Shown piece by piece: positions 42,296-52,217 of a DNA stretch of 64,000 nucleotides. The notes under the pieces are model-generated. The model saw only the letters and a list, made by a program, of their open reading frames with translations, was not told the origin of the DNA and did not search any database. Positions within the stretch are counted from its first letter, which is position 1. Each line of letters starts with the position of its first letter. A program made the position numbers and the translations under genes. This DNA is from Neobacillus drentensis (GTDB lineage Bacteria > Bacillota > Bacilli > Bacillales > Cytobacillaceae). The stretch spans positions 5,148,501-5,212,500 of the forward strand of contig NZ_CP091110.1 in the NCBI RefSeq assembly GCF_021560175.1. The letters are read 5' to 3'.

Positions 42296-43459
42296 TTACA
42301 TACTCTCAAGAGCTAAATGGATTTTTCCTACCCAATTTCTATAATCAAATTTCTTTTCAGCACATTCTCTAGCTTTTAATGATAAATTTAATATTTCTTC
42401 ATGCTTCATAGTCAAAGCTTTGCGGATTTTCTCTAAGCATAAATCTATCTTACAACCATCAAAAATCAGACTATTAACATTATCTTCTAAATAATATTTA
42501 GTATAATCACCTACACGCGATACAATTGGTATAACACCATAGCACATTACCTCTGGAACTTTGCTTGGAAAATTTGCTAAAGTCATTTGATTTTCTTCTC
42601 TAGCTAATATCAAAAAGTGCATAGATTGATACAATTCTACTAGTTCTTCATAATGCATCCATTTGTGTATTATAAGAATATCTTTTAGACTATCATATTC
42701 AAGGGAAGACAATAGGCTTTTAATTTTCTCTTCCTTAATTCCGCATAAATGTAATTCAACTCGTTCTTTTTCTTGGAATGTCAATTGACTAAAACTTTTA
42801 AGAACTACCTCGATTGAATCTTTCATTAGTCCATTACCTGGAAAAATAAACTTAATTTTATTAAAAGTTTTTTCTCCTACTGGGTATTCAAGTGCATCTG
42901 CCATAATTGGTAAGCGGAGGCTTTTGCACCTGTTTCCAATTAACTGATTTTCTATATATGAAGAAATTGGAAAAATTAAATCATGTTTTGGTATAAAATC
43001 TTTTAAATAAGTGTTGTATCTCTTTTCTCTTTCCTTTGAATCAAAATAGCTGTTAGGAAACCATTCAACAACAATATTTACTGATTTAAAGCCAATCTTT
43101 CTTTTTAATTTTAAAATCTCACGATTAACATCCAAGTCTCCAGAATATACCAATACAATATCTTTACTTGTTAAATTATATTCCTTTAAAATATTGACTA
43201 AGATATGCCCTAGAAAATAGTGATATTGTAAGCGACGTAGAACTCTTATTTTTGTTACATTGAAGGGAATGATTTTAATTCCATTATATGTAAGGTGACC
43301 TTCTTGCATTTGAAGTTTAAATTCGGCATTTATATCTGTAATAACAAAGACATCATATTCTGCCTCTTTCAATGCTTGACTTAAGTATTGGATATAATTG
43401 GCCTTTGCTGATCCTCTAGGGAAATTTGAATTTCCAAAAATAAAAATTCTTTTCTTCAT
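42296..43459 (-). CDS. Glycosyltransferase, GT4-like
   Basis: A 387-residue GT-B fold glycosyltransferase. It begins KKRIFIFGNSNFPRGSAKAN, has FPGNGLMKDSIEVVLKSF near 205 and the donor-site region with HKWMHYEELVELYQSMHFL and PSKVPEVMCYGVIPI (near 315). The canonical GT4 E-x7-E is imperfect, so donor and linkage cannot be predicted. A GGAGG site precedes the ATG. It is part of the exopolysaccharide assembly set. Confidence 0.8.
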   Translation of the reverse strand: MKKRIFIFGNSNFPRGSAKANYIQYLSQALKEAEYDVFVITDINAEFKLQMQEGHLTYNGIKIIPFNVTKIRVLRRLQYHYFLGHILVNILKEYNLTSKDIVLVYSGDLDVNREILKLKRKIGFKSVNIVVEWFPNSYFDSKEREKRYNTYLKDFIPKHDLIFPISSYIENQLIGNRCKSLRLPIMADALEYPVGEKTFNKIKFIFPGNGLMKDSIEVVLKSFSQLTFQEKERVELHLCGIKEEKIKSLLSSLEYDSLKDILIIHKWMHYEELVELYQSMHFLILAREENQMTLANFPSKVPEVMCYGVIPIVSRVGDYTKYYLEDNVNSLIFDGCKIDLCLEKIRKALTMKHEEILNLSLKARECAEKKFDYRNWVGKIHLALESM

Positions 43460-43482
43460 TATAAATCCTCCATTTGATCTGA

Positions 43483-44799
43483 CTAACTAATTAGTTTATT
43501 TACTTTTCTCCTCATCACATTCATGATTTTGTTATTGTCGTTCCCGTTTGAATATAATTGTTTTTTAAAGGCAACCTTTCTTGATTCCTTTACCATTTTA
43601 TGTGCTCTTCCAATAAAAACAAATACAAGTAGGGTACCCACATTCCACCCTATTTTATAATAGACTGATAATCCACCTAAGGCTGCTAAAAAGAGGATAC
43701 TCATTAATCTGCAACCATTAATAAAAGCTTTTTCATCTCTATTTAAACTGCCTATTTTTATTTTTCTAAATAAATCACTAATTACACCAACCAAACAAAA
43801 AATTGGTATGATCCCATAATGAAACATGAAGTAAATATATTGATTATCAAAGTACTTATAGTTGGGATTTCCTAAAAAATTATAACCAGCATTAATACCA
43901 TTCCCCAAAATTAAACTTAGTGGATTTACTTGTGAAAAAAATATTTCGTACTGTCCAGATCTCGTATCTTCACCTATACGGTTAAAAAGAGCTCCTGTAA
44001 TATTGGGAAATAAGTATATAATTACGATAAACACCAACAACAAAATACATAAAGACAATAATTTCCTAAGGAAACTTTTTTTCCCCGAGGTGAGAGCCAT
44101 AATAAAATAGAGTATTAAAACACACTGGATAACCCAACTTCTTGAACGAATTAGAAAAGCACAAATTAATAAAAACATCCCTAGAATATACTTCAAAGAC
44201 TTTTGATTACCTCTATTATCAGACATTCCTAATGCGTAACACCAATAAGCGCTGATTAAAACCGAAAACATTTCTTTACTTGGTGATGATCTAGTCTCAA
44301 CTGAAACTCCATACTGCAAAATAAAAGAAATACTATTCCATAAAATAAGTATAATCATAATAACAACTATATATGGAATAACTTTTTTTGAACTATTAAA
44401 GACAGTCTTATCGTAACCAAGTAAATAAAATAACGGAATTAAACTTAAATTTATCGAAATATCACTTAGAAATATTTCTTGAAAATTTGCTTCAAATATT
44501 GAAATGATACACCAAATTAAAAAAACAAGAATGCTTAAATCAATAATCAAATGAATTTTTCCCTTTTTTTGATGTCTATGTATGCTTAAAGCCAATAAAA
44601 TATATACTAAATAAAAAGCTATTTTTAAGCATCTCGATGTGAAAGTAGAGTAATTAAATACATAAGTGTATGCCAATGCATCATCTGTTTTGCTCCAAGA
44701 ACCTGTAATTCCTGGCAAAATTAAATTAATTAACATTAGCAATATTATGCTATTAAATAGTAATCCTTTTATATTAATTTTCAACTCATTTAGATGCAT
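43483..44799 (-). CDS. Wzy-like O-antigen / exopolysaccharide polymerase
   Basis: A 438-residue polytopic protein with about 10-12 hydrophobic helices and a large loop with NRIGEDTRSGQYEIFFSQVN, features of the O-antigen polymerase / ligase family, which is poorly conserved in sequence. It would join repeat units on the outside of the membrane. The call rests on topology, the NRxGEDTRSGQ-type loop and context next to wzx and glycosyltransferases. Confidence 0.8.
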   Translation of the reverse strand: MHLNELKINIKGLLFNSIILLMLINLILPGITGSWSKTDDALAYTYVFNYSTFTSRCLKIAFYLVYILLALSIHRHQKKGKIHLIIDLSILVFLIWCIISIFEANFQEIFLSDISINLSLIPLFYLLGYDKTVFNSSKKVIPYIVVIMIILILWNSISFILQYGVSVETRSSPSKEMFSVLISAYWCYALGMSDNRGNQKSLKYILGMFLLICAFLIRSRSWVIQCVLILYFIMALTSGKKSFLRKLLSLCILLLVFIVIIYLFPNITGALFNRIGEDTRSGQYEIFFSQVNPLSLILGNGINAGYNFLGNPNYKYFDNQYIYFMFHYGIIPIFCLVGVISDLFRKIKIGSLNRDEKAFINGCRLMSILFLAALGGLSVYYKIGWNVGTLLVFVFIGRAHKMVKESRKVAFKKQLYSNGNDNNKIMNVMRRKVNKLIS

Positions 44800-44888
44800 A
44801 GTAATACTCCTATTAGCGTTTCAATGGTCAACTAATCTAGTACAATTCCCCATTGACTGCCGATTAATATTGATTCTGAACATTCCTT

Positions 44889-45986
44889 TCACCAACGCAT
44901 CTCAATTAAATCATTTATTTCTCTTTTAAATCTTTCTATTACTATATCAGCCTGAAATTCTTCTTTTACTTTTTTCTTAGCTGCACTTCCCACTTCATGA
45001 CAAAACAAAGGATTTTCAACACAATAATTAATTGCAGCTACTAATTCACCTATATCGTTACTTTTAATCAAAATACCATTTTCCTTATTTTGTATAAGAT
45101 CTTTAGGACCAGTCGGACAATCTGTCGATATACAAGGCAATCCAACAGCCATGGCTTCCATTAGAGCATTTGGCATCCCTTCATAATTGGACGATAAAAC
45201 AAAAAGATCTGTAGACATTAACGCATCAGTAACATTAGAAACTCGTCCTTTAAAACTCACAGCATTCTCAATTCCTAAATTTTTTACTAAAATCCTCAAA
45301 TTATTTTCTTCTTCACCTGATCCATAGAGACTCAATTTTAGAGATTTATTTGTTTTATACACCATTGCGAAGGCCTGAATTAAGAGGCACTGGTTTTTCT
45401 GAGCACTTAACCTCCCGAAGGTGGCTATTTCTGAAATAAATTCCCTATTCTGATAATTACACTCTATTAAGACATTACTTACCGGATTTGGAACCACAAT
45501 AATTTTTTTACTTGAAAATTTCGGAAAAAATTCAGCTTGTTCTTCAGTTTGCAGAAAGATCCCAGTAGATAATAATGCAATCATTTTCCCAAGCAGCCTC
45601 ATCTTTTTAGATTCAGGATAAAGAAAAGGATTGTTTCTTACAGTAAATATGAAGGGAATTTTCATAAATCTCGAAGCTATAAAGCAATGATTTACTGGGG
45701 CAGGTAAAAAAGGGATGATAATATCAGGGCTGATTTCATAAATCATTCTTCTCAATAATGAAAATTTTTGTAAATAATATTTAATTTTATTTTTTCCATT
45801 TCTTTTAGGTAATAGGTGGAGTTTCACTTTATCTGAAATTGGATATTCACTTTTCACTCTCTCATATAATATTAGGTGAACATCATAACCCTTCTCAGCC
45901 ATGCCACTTGCTAATATAGAAACGACTCTTTCTGCTCCACCAGATGAGAGAGAATTTGTTACAAAAAGGTACTTTTCAACAGGCAT
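44889..45986 (-). CDS. Glycosyltransferase, GT4 family
   Basis: A 365-residue GT-B enzyme beginning MPVEKYLFVTNSLSSGGAERVV, with the GT4 donor motif EGMPNALMEAMAVGLPCISTD (shown here only by its E-x7-E, near 285) and FGRLSAQKNQCLLIQAF. The frame is open 25 codons further upstream, but AAGGGGA points to the ATG at 45986. Best similarity in style is to GalNAc/glucosyl transferases of capsule clusters; the sugar is unknown. Confidence 0.88.
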   Translation of the reverse strand: MPVEKYLFVTNSLSSGGAERVVSILASGMAEKGYDVHLILYERVKSEYPISDKVKLHLLPKRNGKNKIKYYLQKFSLLRRMIYEISPDIIIPFLPAPVNHCFIASRFMKIPFIFTVRNNPFLYPESKKMRLLGKMIALLSTGIFLQTEEQAEFFPKFSSKKIIVVPNPVSNVLIECNYQNREFISEIATFGRLSAQKNQCLLIQAFAMVYKTNKSLKLSLYGSGEEENNLRILVKNLGIENAVSFKGRVSNVTDALMSTDLFVLSSNYEGMPNALMEAMAVGLPCISTDCPTGPKDLIQNKENGILIKSNDIGELVAAINYCVENPLFCHEVGSAAKKKVKEEFQADIVIERFKREINDLIEMRW

Positions 45987-46101
45987 ATCAATAAATCCCC
46001 TTAGAAAATTTTCAAATATAGTAAATTCTATTTTTACAAAAATAGAAGCAAAGTGTTTCAAGGCATCTTTTACTAATTTTAAAGAGTGCTAGATTATTAT
46101 T

Positions 46102-47307
46102 TTAGTTGATTTGATTGTAGTACATTTCAATTAAGTCCTCGTTGCCATATTCATGTGATTGTAAGTATTCACACAAGTGATTCCGTTTATGGGGATTGTT
46201 TAATAAATCTATAATAGCCAGTGCGATTTGGTGAGGTTCAAGAGGTATGACTATTCCTTCTGATCCCTCTAAAATTTGATCCCTAACAGTATCGTAATTG
46301 GAAACAACGATCGGTTTAGCCAAGATTTTAGCTTCATCCAGTACTACAGATTTTCCTTCATATCTGGAAGGCTGAACAACTAAATCACAATAATAGCAAT
46401 AGGGATAAGGATTCTCCCTGGTCCCTAATAAAATTACTTTGTCCTCTACCTTTGCCTCATTTATTTGCTTCTTTAATTTTTCTTTTAGTTCCCCCTGCCC
46501 GATAATATACCAGATAAAATTAATGTTTTGATCCTGCATAATTTTTGCCGTTTGAATCGCCACATCAAACCCTTTTTGGCTGCTTAACCTACCAATTGAT
46601 AATAGTATTGCTTTCTCAGGTTCCATTGCTCTAACTTCCTTATATTCATTTGGAAGAAAATCAAGTGCCAATTTCTTAATTAAGGAGGATGAAGTTAGAT
46701 TCGGTATACATATTGACTTGTCAGCAAAGTCAGGAAAAATATCACTAAATATTTTTATGCATTCATCAGATATTGAAACTATTCTATCGAATTTCGCAAA
46801 ATAAGGCCTATCTAACTCTTTATCAAAACCATCTGCATTATAATCATTGTGTACCCATGTAATCTTCTTCTTGGCGTTTACCTTATCAGCTACATAGTAC
46901 ATAGCTTCACCGTGCATATAAGAAAAAGCTACGTCATATTGTCCTGGTAAATCCTTAATAGCATTTCTATAAAATGTGTTCCATCTAATTTGTTTCCCTT
47001 TGTTAGTATTGCCGTTATATCTCAACCTTGTATAAAATGTACCAAGATATCTCCTAAAACCTGCATTTAATGAAGATATTTTTCTCACTCCATCAGAATC
47101 CAACGGTTTGAATGCATATTTTAATGTACTAGGTATGTTTAATATATTTACTTCTTTCGGTACTTGTTTAATAAAAATACCCTCATGTTTAAATAACAAC
47201 AAATCTACTTTATACTTTGAATAATCAAAAAGACTTAGTAGATTGACTAAGCTTTTTTCTGCTCCACCAGTTGTTAATGCTGATATGACAAATAGAACTT
47301 TTTTCAT
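46102..47307 (-). CDS. Glycosyltransferase, GT4 family
   Basis: A 401-residue GT-B enzyme. It begins KKVLFVISALTTGGAEKSLV, with the acceptor-side signature, LSIGRLSSQKGFDVAIQTAK near 240 and the donor motif SRYEGKSVVLDEAKILAKPI near 320 (E-x7-E). The start follows AGGAG. It probably adds one sugar of the repeat unit; specificity unknown. Confidence 0.88.
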   Translation of the reverse strand: MKKVLFVISALTTGGAEKSLVNLLSLFDYSKYKVDLLLFKHEGIFIKQVPKEVNILNIPSTLKYAFKPLDSDGVRKISSLNAGFRRYLGTFYTRLRYNGNTNKGKQIRWNTFYRNAIKDLPGQYDVAFSYMHGEAMYYVADKVNAKKKITWVHNDYNADGFDKELDRPYFAKFDRIVSISDECIKIFSDIFPDFADKSICIPNLTSSSLIKKLALDFLPNEYKEVRAMEPEKAILLSIGRLSSQKGFDVAIQTAKIMQDQNINFIWYIIGQGELKEKLKKQINEAKVEDKVILLGTRENPYPYCYYCDLVVQPSRYEGKSVVLDEAKILAKPIVVSNYDTVRDQILEGSEGIVIPLEPHQIALAIIDLLNNPHKRNHLCEYLQSHEYGNEDLIEMYYNQIN

Positions 47308-47401
47308 TTACTTGACTCCTATTTATTGATTTATTAGCAATAAAATAAAATAGGGACAACTTATGTCACTTATTGAAAAGATTTACGCTAATCCGATGTA
47401 G

Positions 47402-48469
47402 TTAATGTTTTGTATATAGTCTAGCTAATCGTTTTATATGCCCTTCAAACGAGTATCCTTGTTTTACTATTTCCACACTGGATTCACCATATTTCTTACG
47501 AATCTCTTCATTCATTAAGATTTTTATTATTGCGTTACTAAATGCTTGAATATCACCAGGTTCACAAACATATCCATTTTCTCCATTATGAACAATCTTT
47601 GGTATCCCACCTACATTGGTGCTAACAATTGGCAAACCATAGCCCATAGCATCCAAAATTGACATCGGCATCCCTTCGTTATATGAGGGCAGAAAGAATA
47701 TATCACTTTCTCTGAGTAATCTATCTTTTTCTTTGTTCCTTACCCACCCAGGGAAAATTACATTTTTTTCTATACCTTTTTCCCTTAACAACTTTTGTAT
47801 CGATCCGATATCACCAGTACCACCTAAAACAAACTTAACATTAGGAAAACTTTCCACAACTTTTTCAACTACAGCCGGGATGTCGTAACACCCTTTTCTT
47901 TGTCCAATCTCACCTAGAAAAAGAATCTGTTCATTTCTTTGCCGATTTACGTTTTCTTTAATTGCAGCCTCACGGATTCTACTATAATTCTCAATAAGTT
48001 CAATTTTATCATTTTGAACAATCAAACTCAGTCGTTCCTTCCACTCATCAGAAAGGGCAATAATTACAGTACATTTGTTATATACTTTTTTTATCAATAT
48101 TTTTTTCTTCTTACTTGCATTCAAATAAAAACTATCAAAATCTGCCCCGTGGCAGTGATTAATTATTGTTTTTTTCGCCCAACTCGCCATATAGATAAAC
48201 GGAATCTTCCGATAAAAACTAGGACCAAATGAAGAATGAATATGAATGAGTTCGGGTTTCTCTAACAAAAGAACTTTCGCAAAATGAAAATATCCTTTAA
48301 TACTTTTTAGCAGTTTTGTAAACTTCCTACCGTCTTTATATGATTCGACATAACTTATTGTAAACTCTTGATCTAGCATGGAACCTCTATACCCATTAAC
48401 TACAGCAGCAATCCCGCCTTTAACCATTGGATTTTGGACTATCATACAAATTTTCTTTTTTTCACTCAT
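47402..48469 (-). CDS. Glycosyltransferase, GT4 family
   Basis: A 355-residue GT-B enzyme with HIHSSFGPSFYRK near 70, FLGEIGQRKGCYDIP near 195 and the donor motif NEGMPMSILDAMGYGLPIVS (E-x7-D/E) near 270. A GTG at 48478 is in frame, but the CGGTGA site favours the ATG at 48469. It belongs to the exopolysaccharide operon; sugar unknown. Confidence 0.88.
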   Translation of the reverse strand: MSEKKKICMIVQNPMVKGGIAAVVNGYRGSMLDQEFTISYVESYKDGRKFTKLLKSIKGYFHFAKVLLLEKPELIHIHSSFGPSFYRKIPFIYMASWAKKTIINHCHGADFDSFYLNASKKKKILIKKVYNKCTVIIALSDEWKERLSLIVQNDKIELIENYSRIREAAIKENVNRQRNEQILFLGEIGQRKGCYDIPAVVEKVVESFPNVKFVLGGTGDIGSIQKLLREKGIEKNVIFPGWVRNKEKDRLLRESDIFFLPSYNEGMPMSILDAMGYGLPIVSTNVGGIPKIVHNGENGYVCEPGDIQAFSNAIIKILMNEEIRKKYGESSVEIVKQGYSFEGHIKRLARLYTKH

Positions 48470-48565
48470 ATCAATCACCGACTATTTATTGTTTCACTTC
48501 TATGTGATTATAATGTTCATATAAATCCGCAGAAATCTAACCTTTATTTCAGGCCCGAATTCACA

Positions 48566-49369
48566 TTATTTCCCTCTTAAAACCAACCATATGAACTTTG
48601 TGTTAGTATAAAAATATCTCTTAAACAATCTTTTCGGGTCTTGCATCAACCGGTAGAACCATTCCAAATTACTCTTTTGCATCCACTCAGGTGCCCTAGA
48701 AATGTTTTCTGCATAGTAATCAAATCCGGCACCGATACCAATCATCAAGCCTTTTACCCTACCTTGGTGAGCTGCCATCCACCTTTCTTGCTTCGGTGCG
48801 CCAAGACCAACCCAAACAAAGTCAGGCTCCGTCCCATTGATGACATTAACAATAGCCTCATCCTCCTCCTTTGTCATCGGTCGAAAAGGAGGACTGTACA
48901 TTCCGGAAATTTCTAAACCAGGATAATTTTCTTTTAGTTTTTGAAATAGTTTTTCTAGAGTTTCTTCCGTTGACCCATAAAAGTAATGACGGTAACCCTC
49001 CTTAGCGGAAATCTTGAAAATTTCTCCCATTAGACTCGGACCAGTAGTTCTTGCCATGTTTTTATGGCCACGTTTTCTGCCAATAGTAGATAGTGGGCCA
49101 CCATCTGGAATAGCCATAATGCCACTGTTCTGAATAGCACAGTAATCTGGTTCTTCATAGCTAGTTATTGTAGTATGAACATTTGAAACACAGATGTATT
49201 CACCGGTTAAATCTTTTATATTTTTATTTAAATAATCAATTAACCACTCCATATTAATCGCGGCAATATTTACCTCTAAGATATTACATGTAGGAATCTT
49301 CGATTCATCAACTGTTCGGACAAAACCCTCAACAGGTTCATCTGCAGTCTTTCTCAACACATTAGACAT
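48566..49369 (-). CDS. WecG/TagA/CpsF family glycosyltransferase (GT26)
   Basis: A 267-residue GT26 enzyme, which adds the second sugar (such as ManNAc, ManNAcA or glucose) to an undecaprenyl-diphospho-sugar. Signatures are CVSNVHTTITSY, NSGIMAIPDGGPL, YFYGSTEETLEKL and DFVWVGLGAPKQERWMA. A TTG at 49390 is in frame, but GGGGGAAG is spaced for the ATG at 49369. It lies next to the GDP-fucose genes. Confidence 0.9.
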   Translation of the reverse strand: MSNVLRKTADEPVEGFVRTVDESKIPTCNILEVNIAAINMEWLIDYLNKNIKDLTGEYICVSNVHTTITSYEEPDYCAIQNSGIMAIPDGGPLSTIGRKRGHKNMARTTGPSLMGEIFKISAKEGYRHYFYGSTEETLEKLFQKLKENYPGLEISGMYSPPFRPMTKEEDEAIVNVINGTEPDFVWVGLGAPKQERWMAAHQGRVKGLMIGIGAGFDYYAENISRAPEWMQKSNLEWFYRLMQDPKRLFKRYFYTNTKFIWLVLRGK

Positions 49370-49454
49370 CTGTGTCTTCCCCCGAGTCAATTGAAAATAA
49401 TTTATGAGTATTCTGCCAATTTATTGAAAACTTCTGATACAAAAAAGGTAATGA

Positions 49455-50546
49455 TTACACTAAAACATAATCAAACATCTTTTTAGCTACATCTTCCTTC
49501 TCAACTTTCTTCATATCGGCCTCAACCATTATACGAACTAACTCTTGGAAAGAAGTTTTTGTCGGATTCCACCCCAATAATGTTCTTGCTTTTGTTGGAT
49601 CGCCCAATAACTGCTCTACTTCAGCAGGTCGGAAGAATTGAGGATCAACTTCAACAATTACTTCACCTGTTGCTTTGTTAACACCTTTCTCTTCTACACC
49701 TTGCCCTGTCCATTCAATATCAACACCAACATGTTTAAATGCTAACTCTACGAATTCTCGTACAGTATGCATTTCACCAGTTGCAATTACGAAATCTTCA
49801 GGATTATAGTGCTGAAGGATTAACCACATACATTCAACATAATCTTTCGCATAACCCCAATCACGTAAAGAGTCTAGATTTCCTAATAACACTTTCTTTT
49901 GTTTCCCCTGAGCAATTCGGGCTGCTGCAAGTGTGATTTTGCGGGTTACGAAAGTTTCACCACGGCGTTCTGATTCGTGGTTAAACAAAATCCCATTTAC
50001 TGCAAACATATGATAAGATTCACGATAATTCTTTGTTATCCAGAATCCATATATCTTTGCCACTCCATATGGAGAACGCGGATAAAATGGAGTTGTTTCT
50101 TTTTGTGGAACCTCCTGTACTTTTCCATAAAGTTCAGAAGTAGAAGCCTGATAAACACGTGTTTTATCTGTTAATCCTAAAATGCGAAGAGCTTCCAAAA
50201 TATTCAATGTACCTTTTGCATCCACATCTAATGTATATCCTGGCATGTCAAATGAAACACGAACATGGGATTGGGCTGCAAGGTTGTAGATTTCATCTGG
50301 TTGAATTTCACCAATTATTCTAGTAATGTTTAAAGCATCTGTAACATCTCCGTAGTGAAGGTGGAAATTTTGGTTATTTATTAATACATTTGCTTCTTCA
50401 ACAGTAAGAATATCTTCTAATCGTTCTTGGTTATAAGAAGAGCTACGGCGAATTATACCGTGGACTTCATATCCTTTTTCTAATAAAAACTCTGCTAAAT
50501 ATGAACCATCTTGCCCTGTCACACCAGTAATTAATGCTTTTTTCAT
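49455..50546 (-). CDS. gmd: GDP-mannose 4,6-dehydratase
   Basis: A 363-residue extended SDR that converts GDP-mannose to GDP-4-keto-6-deoxymannose. The Rossmann motif ITGVTGQDGSYLAEFLLEKG is at residue 6, then the family's IIRRSSSYNQERL, NLAAQSHVRVSFDMP, the YxxxK pair in YPRSPYGVAKIYGFW and the nucleotide-binding NHESERRGETFVTRKIT. Length and motifs are complete. It forms a pair with fcl, 18 bases upstream. Confidence 0.96.
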   Translation of the reverse strand: MKKALITGVTGQDGSYLAEFLLEKGYEVHGIIRRSSSYNQERLEDILTVEEANVLINNQNFHLHYGDVTDALNITRIIGEIQPDEIYNLAAQSHVRVSFDMPGYTLDVDAKGTLNILEALRILGLTDKTRVYQASTSELYGKVQEVPQKETTPFYPRSPYGVAKIYGFWITKNYRESYHMFAVNGILFNHESERRGETFVTRKITLAAARIAQGKQKKVLLGNLDSLRDWGYAKDYVECMWLILQHYNPEDFVIATGEMHTVREFVELAFKHVGVDIEWTGQGVEEKGVNKATGEVIVEVDPQFFRPAEVEQLLGDPTKARTLLGWNPTKTSFQELVRIMVEADMKKVEKEDVAKKMFDYVLV

Positions 50547-50563
50547 GTTAGTCCTCCAATTTA

Positions 50564-51505
50564 TTAATGTATTTTTGATAATTCATTTTTCAAAAACCAT
50601 TTATATGCTTTTTGTAGTCCTACTTCTAAAGGAATACTCGCTTTCCAGCCCAGAGAATTTATTTTCGATACATCCACTAATTTACGAGGTGTTCCGTCGG
50701 GTTTTTTCGTATCAAATTTGATTTCACCCTCAAAGCCAATAACCCTCTTAATGGTTACAGCAAGATCTTTAATTGAAATGTCCTCTCCAACACCTACATT
50801 TACTATTTCATTTCCTTCATAATGATTCATTAGGAACACACACGCATCAGCCAAATCTTCTGAATATAGGAATTCTCTTTTTGGCGTTCCTGTTCCCCAT
50901 ACCTCGACCTCAGAAATGTTATTTACTTTAGCTTCATGGAATTTATGAATTAACGCTGGCAATACGTGCGATGTATGTAAATCGAAATTATCATTTGGGC
51001 CATATAAGTTTGTTGGCATAACGGAAATGTATTTTGTTCCAAATTGTCTATTGTATGATTGACACATTTTAATCCCGGCAATTTTTGCAATCGCATATGG
51101 TTCATTCGTTTGTTCTAGTTCACCAGTTAATAAGTACTCTTCTCTTAGAGGCTGAGGAGCAAACTTAGGATAAATGCAAGTACTTCCTAAGAAAAGTAGT
51201 TTCTTTACGCCGGTTTTATATGCTGCATCGATTACATTGGTTTGTATTAAAAGATTATCGCGAATGAAATCAGCTGGATACTCATTGTTTGCTACGATTC
51301 CTCCAACTTTTGCGGCAGCTAAATACACATACTCGATTTCCTGTTCTTCGAAAAAGTTTAAAACTTTCTCGAAATTCCGTAAATCTAATTCACCGCTAGT
51401 TTTATAAATTAAATTTGTAAATCCTTCGTTCTCTAATTTTCTTAAAATCGCAGAGCCAACTAGCCCTCGATGTCCAGCAACATATATTTTTGAATGTTTT
51501 TTCAT
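50564..51505 (-). CDS. fcl: GDP-L-fucose synthase
   Basis: A 313-residue epimerase/reductase that completes GDP-L-fucose. GHRGLVGSAILRKLE near residue 12, AAAKVGGIVANNEYPADFI near 63, FLGSTCIYPKFAPQP near 105 and YAIAKIAGIKMC (YxxxK, near 137) match WcaG. With gmd and manC it shows that the polymer contains L-fucose or a GDP-fucose derivative, unless GDP-mannose itself is the donor. Confidence 0.95.
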   Translation of the reverse strand: MKKHSKIYVAGHRGLVGSAILRKLENEGFTNLIYKTSGELDLRNFEKVLNFFEEQEIEYVYLAAAKVGGIVANNEYPADFIRDNLLIQTNVIDAAYKTGVKKLLFLGSTCIYPKFAPQPLREEYLLTGELEQTNEPYAIAKIAGIKMCQSYNRQFGTKYISVMPTNLYGPNDNFDLHTSHVLPALIHKFHEAKVNNISEVEVWGTGTPKREFLYSEDLADACVFLMNHYEGNEIVNVGVGEDISIKDLAVTIKRVIGFEGEIKFDTKKPDGTPRKLVDVSKINSLGWKASIPLEVGLQKAYKWFLKNELSKIH

Positions 51506-51521
51506 TCAAACACCCCTTTAT

Positions 51522-52205
51522 TTAAAAAGCATTCTTGGATCCAAATAAAACGAGAAAGGTTTTCAAAATAATTTTAATGTCCATCCAAATATTTCTTTCA
51601 AAAATATATTTAATATCCAGTTCAACCATTTCCTTAAAGCTCAGACTATTTCTCCCGCTAACCTGCCACAAACCTGTACATCCTGGTATGACAGTTAATC
51701 GCAGCTTATCGTAATCATCATATTCTTCAATTTCTCTGGGTAATGGCGGTCTAGGTCCAACTAGGCTCATCTCACCTTTCATTACATTCCAAAGCTGAGG
51801 AAGCTCATCAATACTGGATTTTCTTATAAACTTGCCTACCCTCGTAATACGGGGGTCATCTTTCATCTTAAACATAGCCCCACTTATTTCATTTTTTTCT
51901 AATAAATCCTTTAATAAATCCTCCGCATTGGTAACCATTGAACGAAATTTGTACATATAAAACCTTTCTCCATTTTTACCAATTCGTTGCTGCTTGAAAA
52001 AAATGGGGCCTCTTGGATCCTGCATTTTGATAAGAATTGCAACAATCATAAAAAAAGGTGATAATAAGATGATTCCAGCGAAAGCTCCAACAACATCTAA
52101 GACACGTTTCGTAAGTAAATAACCCAATTTTTGATTATCAAAATTTTTCGGATAAAAATCACTAACCATGTTTACTTTTTCTTTCGTTTTAGTAAGGGCC
52201 AACAA
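51522..52205 (-). CDS. Undecaprenyl-phosphate sugar phosphotransferase (priming enzyme)
   Basis: A 227-residue bacterial sugar transferase that places the first sugar phosphate on undecaprenyl phosphate. One membrane-associated helix (VVGAFAGIILLSPFFMIVAI) is followed by the catalytic domain with GPIFFKQQRIGKNGERFYMY, FKMKDDPRITRVGKFIRKSS, DELPQLWNVMKGEMSLVGPR and PGCTGLWQVSGR. The start is TTG at 52205, close behind GGAGGAGA; the first conserved residues begin about 30 codons in. It is the short, WcaJ-C-terminal-like form. Confidence 0.93.
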   Translation of the reverse strand: MLALTKTKEKVNMVSDFYPKNFDNQKLGYLLTKRVLDVVGAFAGIILLSPFFMIVAILIKMQDPRGPIFFKQQRIGKNGERFYMYKFRSMVTNAEDLLKDLLEKNEISGAMFKMKDDPRITRVGKFIRKSSIDELPQLWNVMKGEMSLVGPRPPLPREIEEYDDYDKLRLTVIPGCTGLWQVSGRNSLSFKEMVELDIKYIFERNIWMDIKIILKTFLVLFGSKNAF

Positions 52206-52217
52206 TCTCTCCTCCTA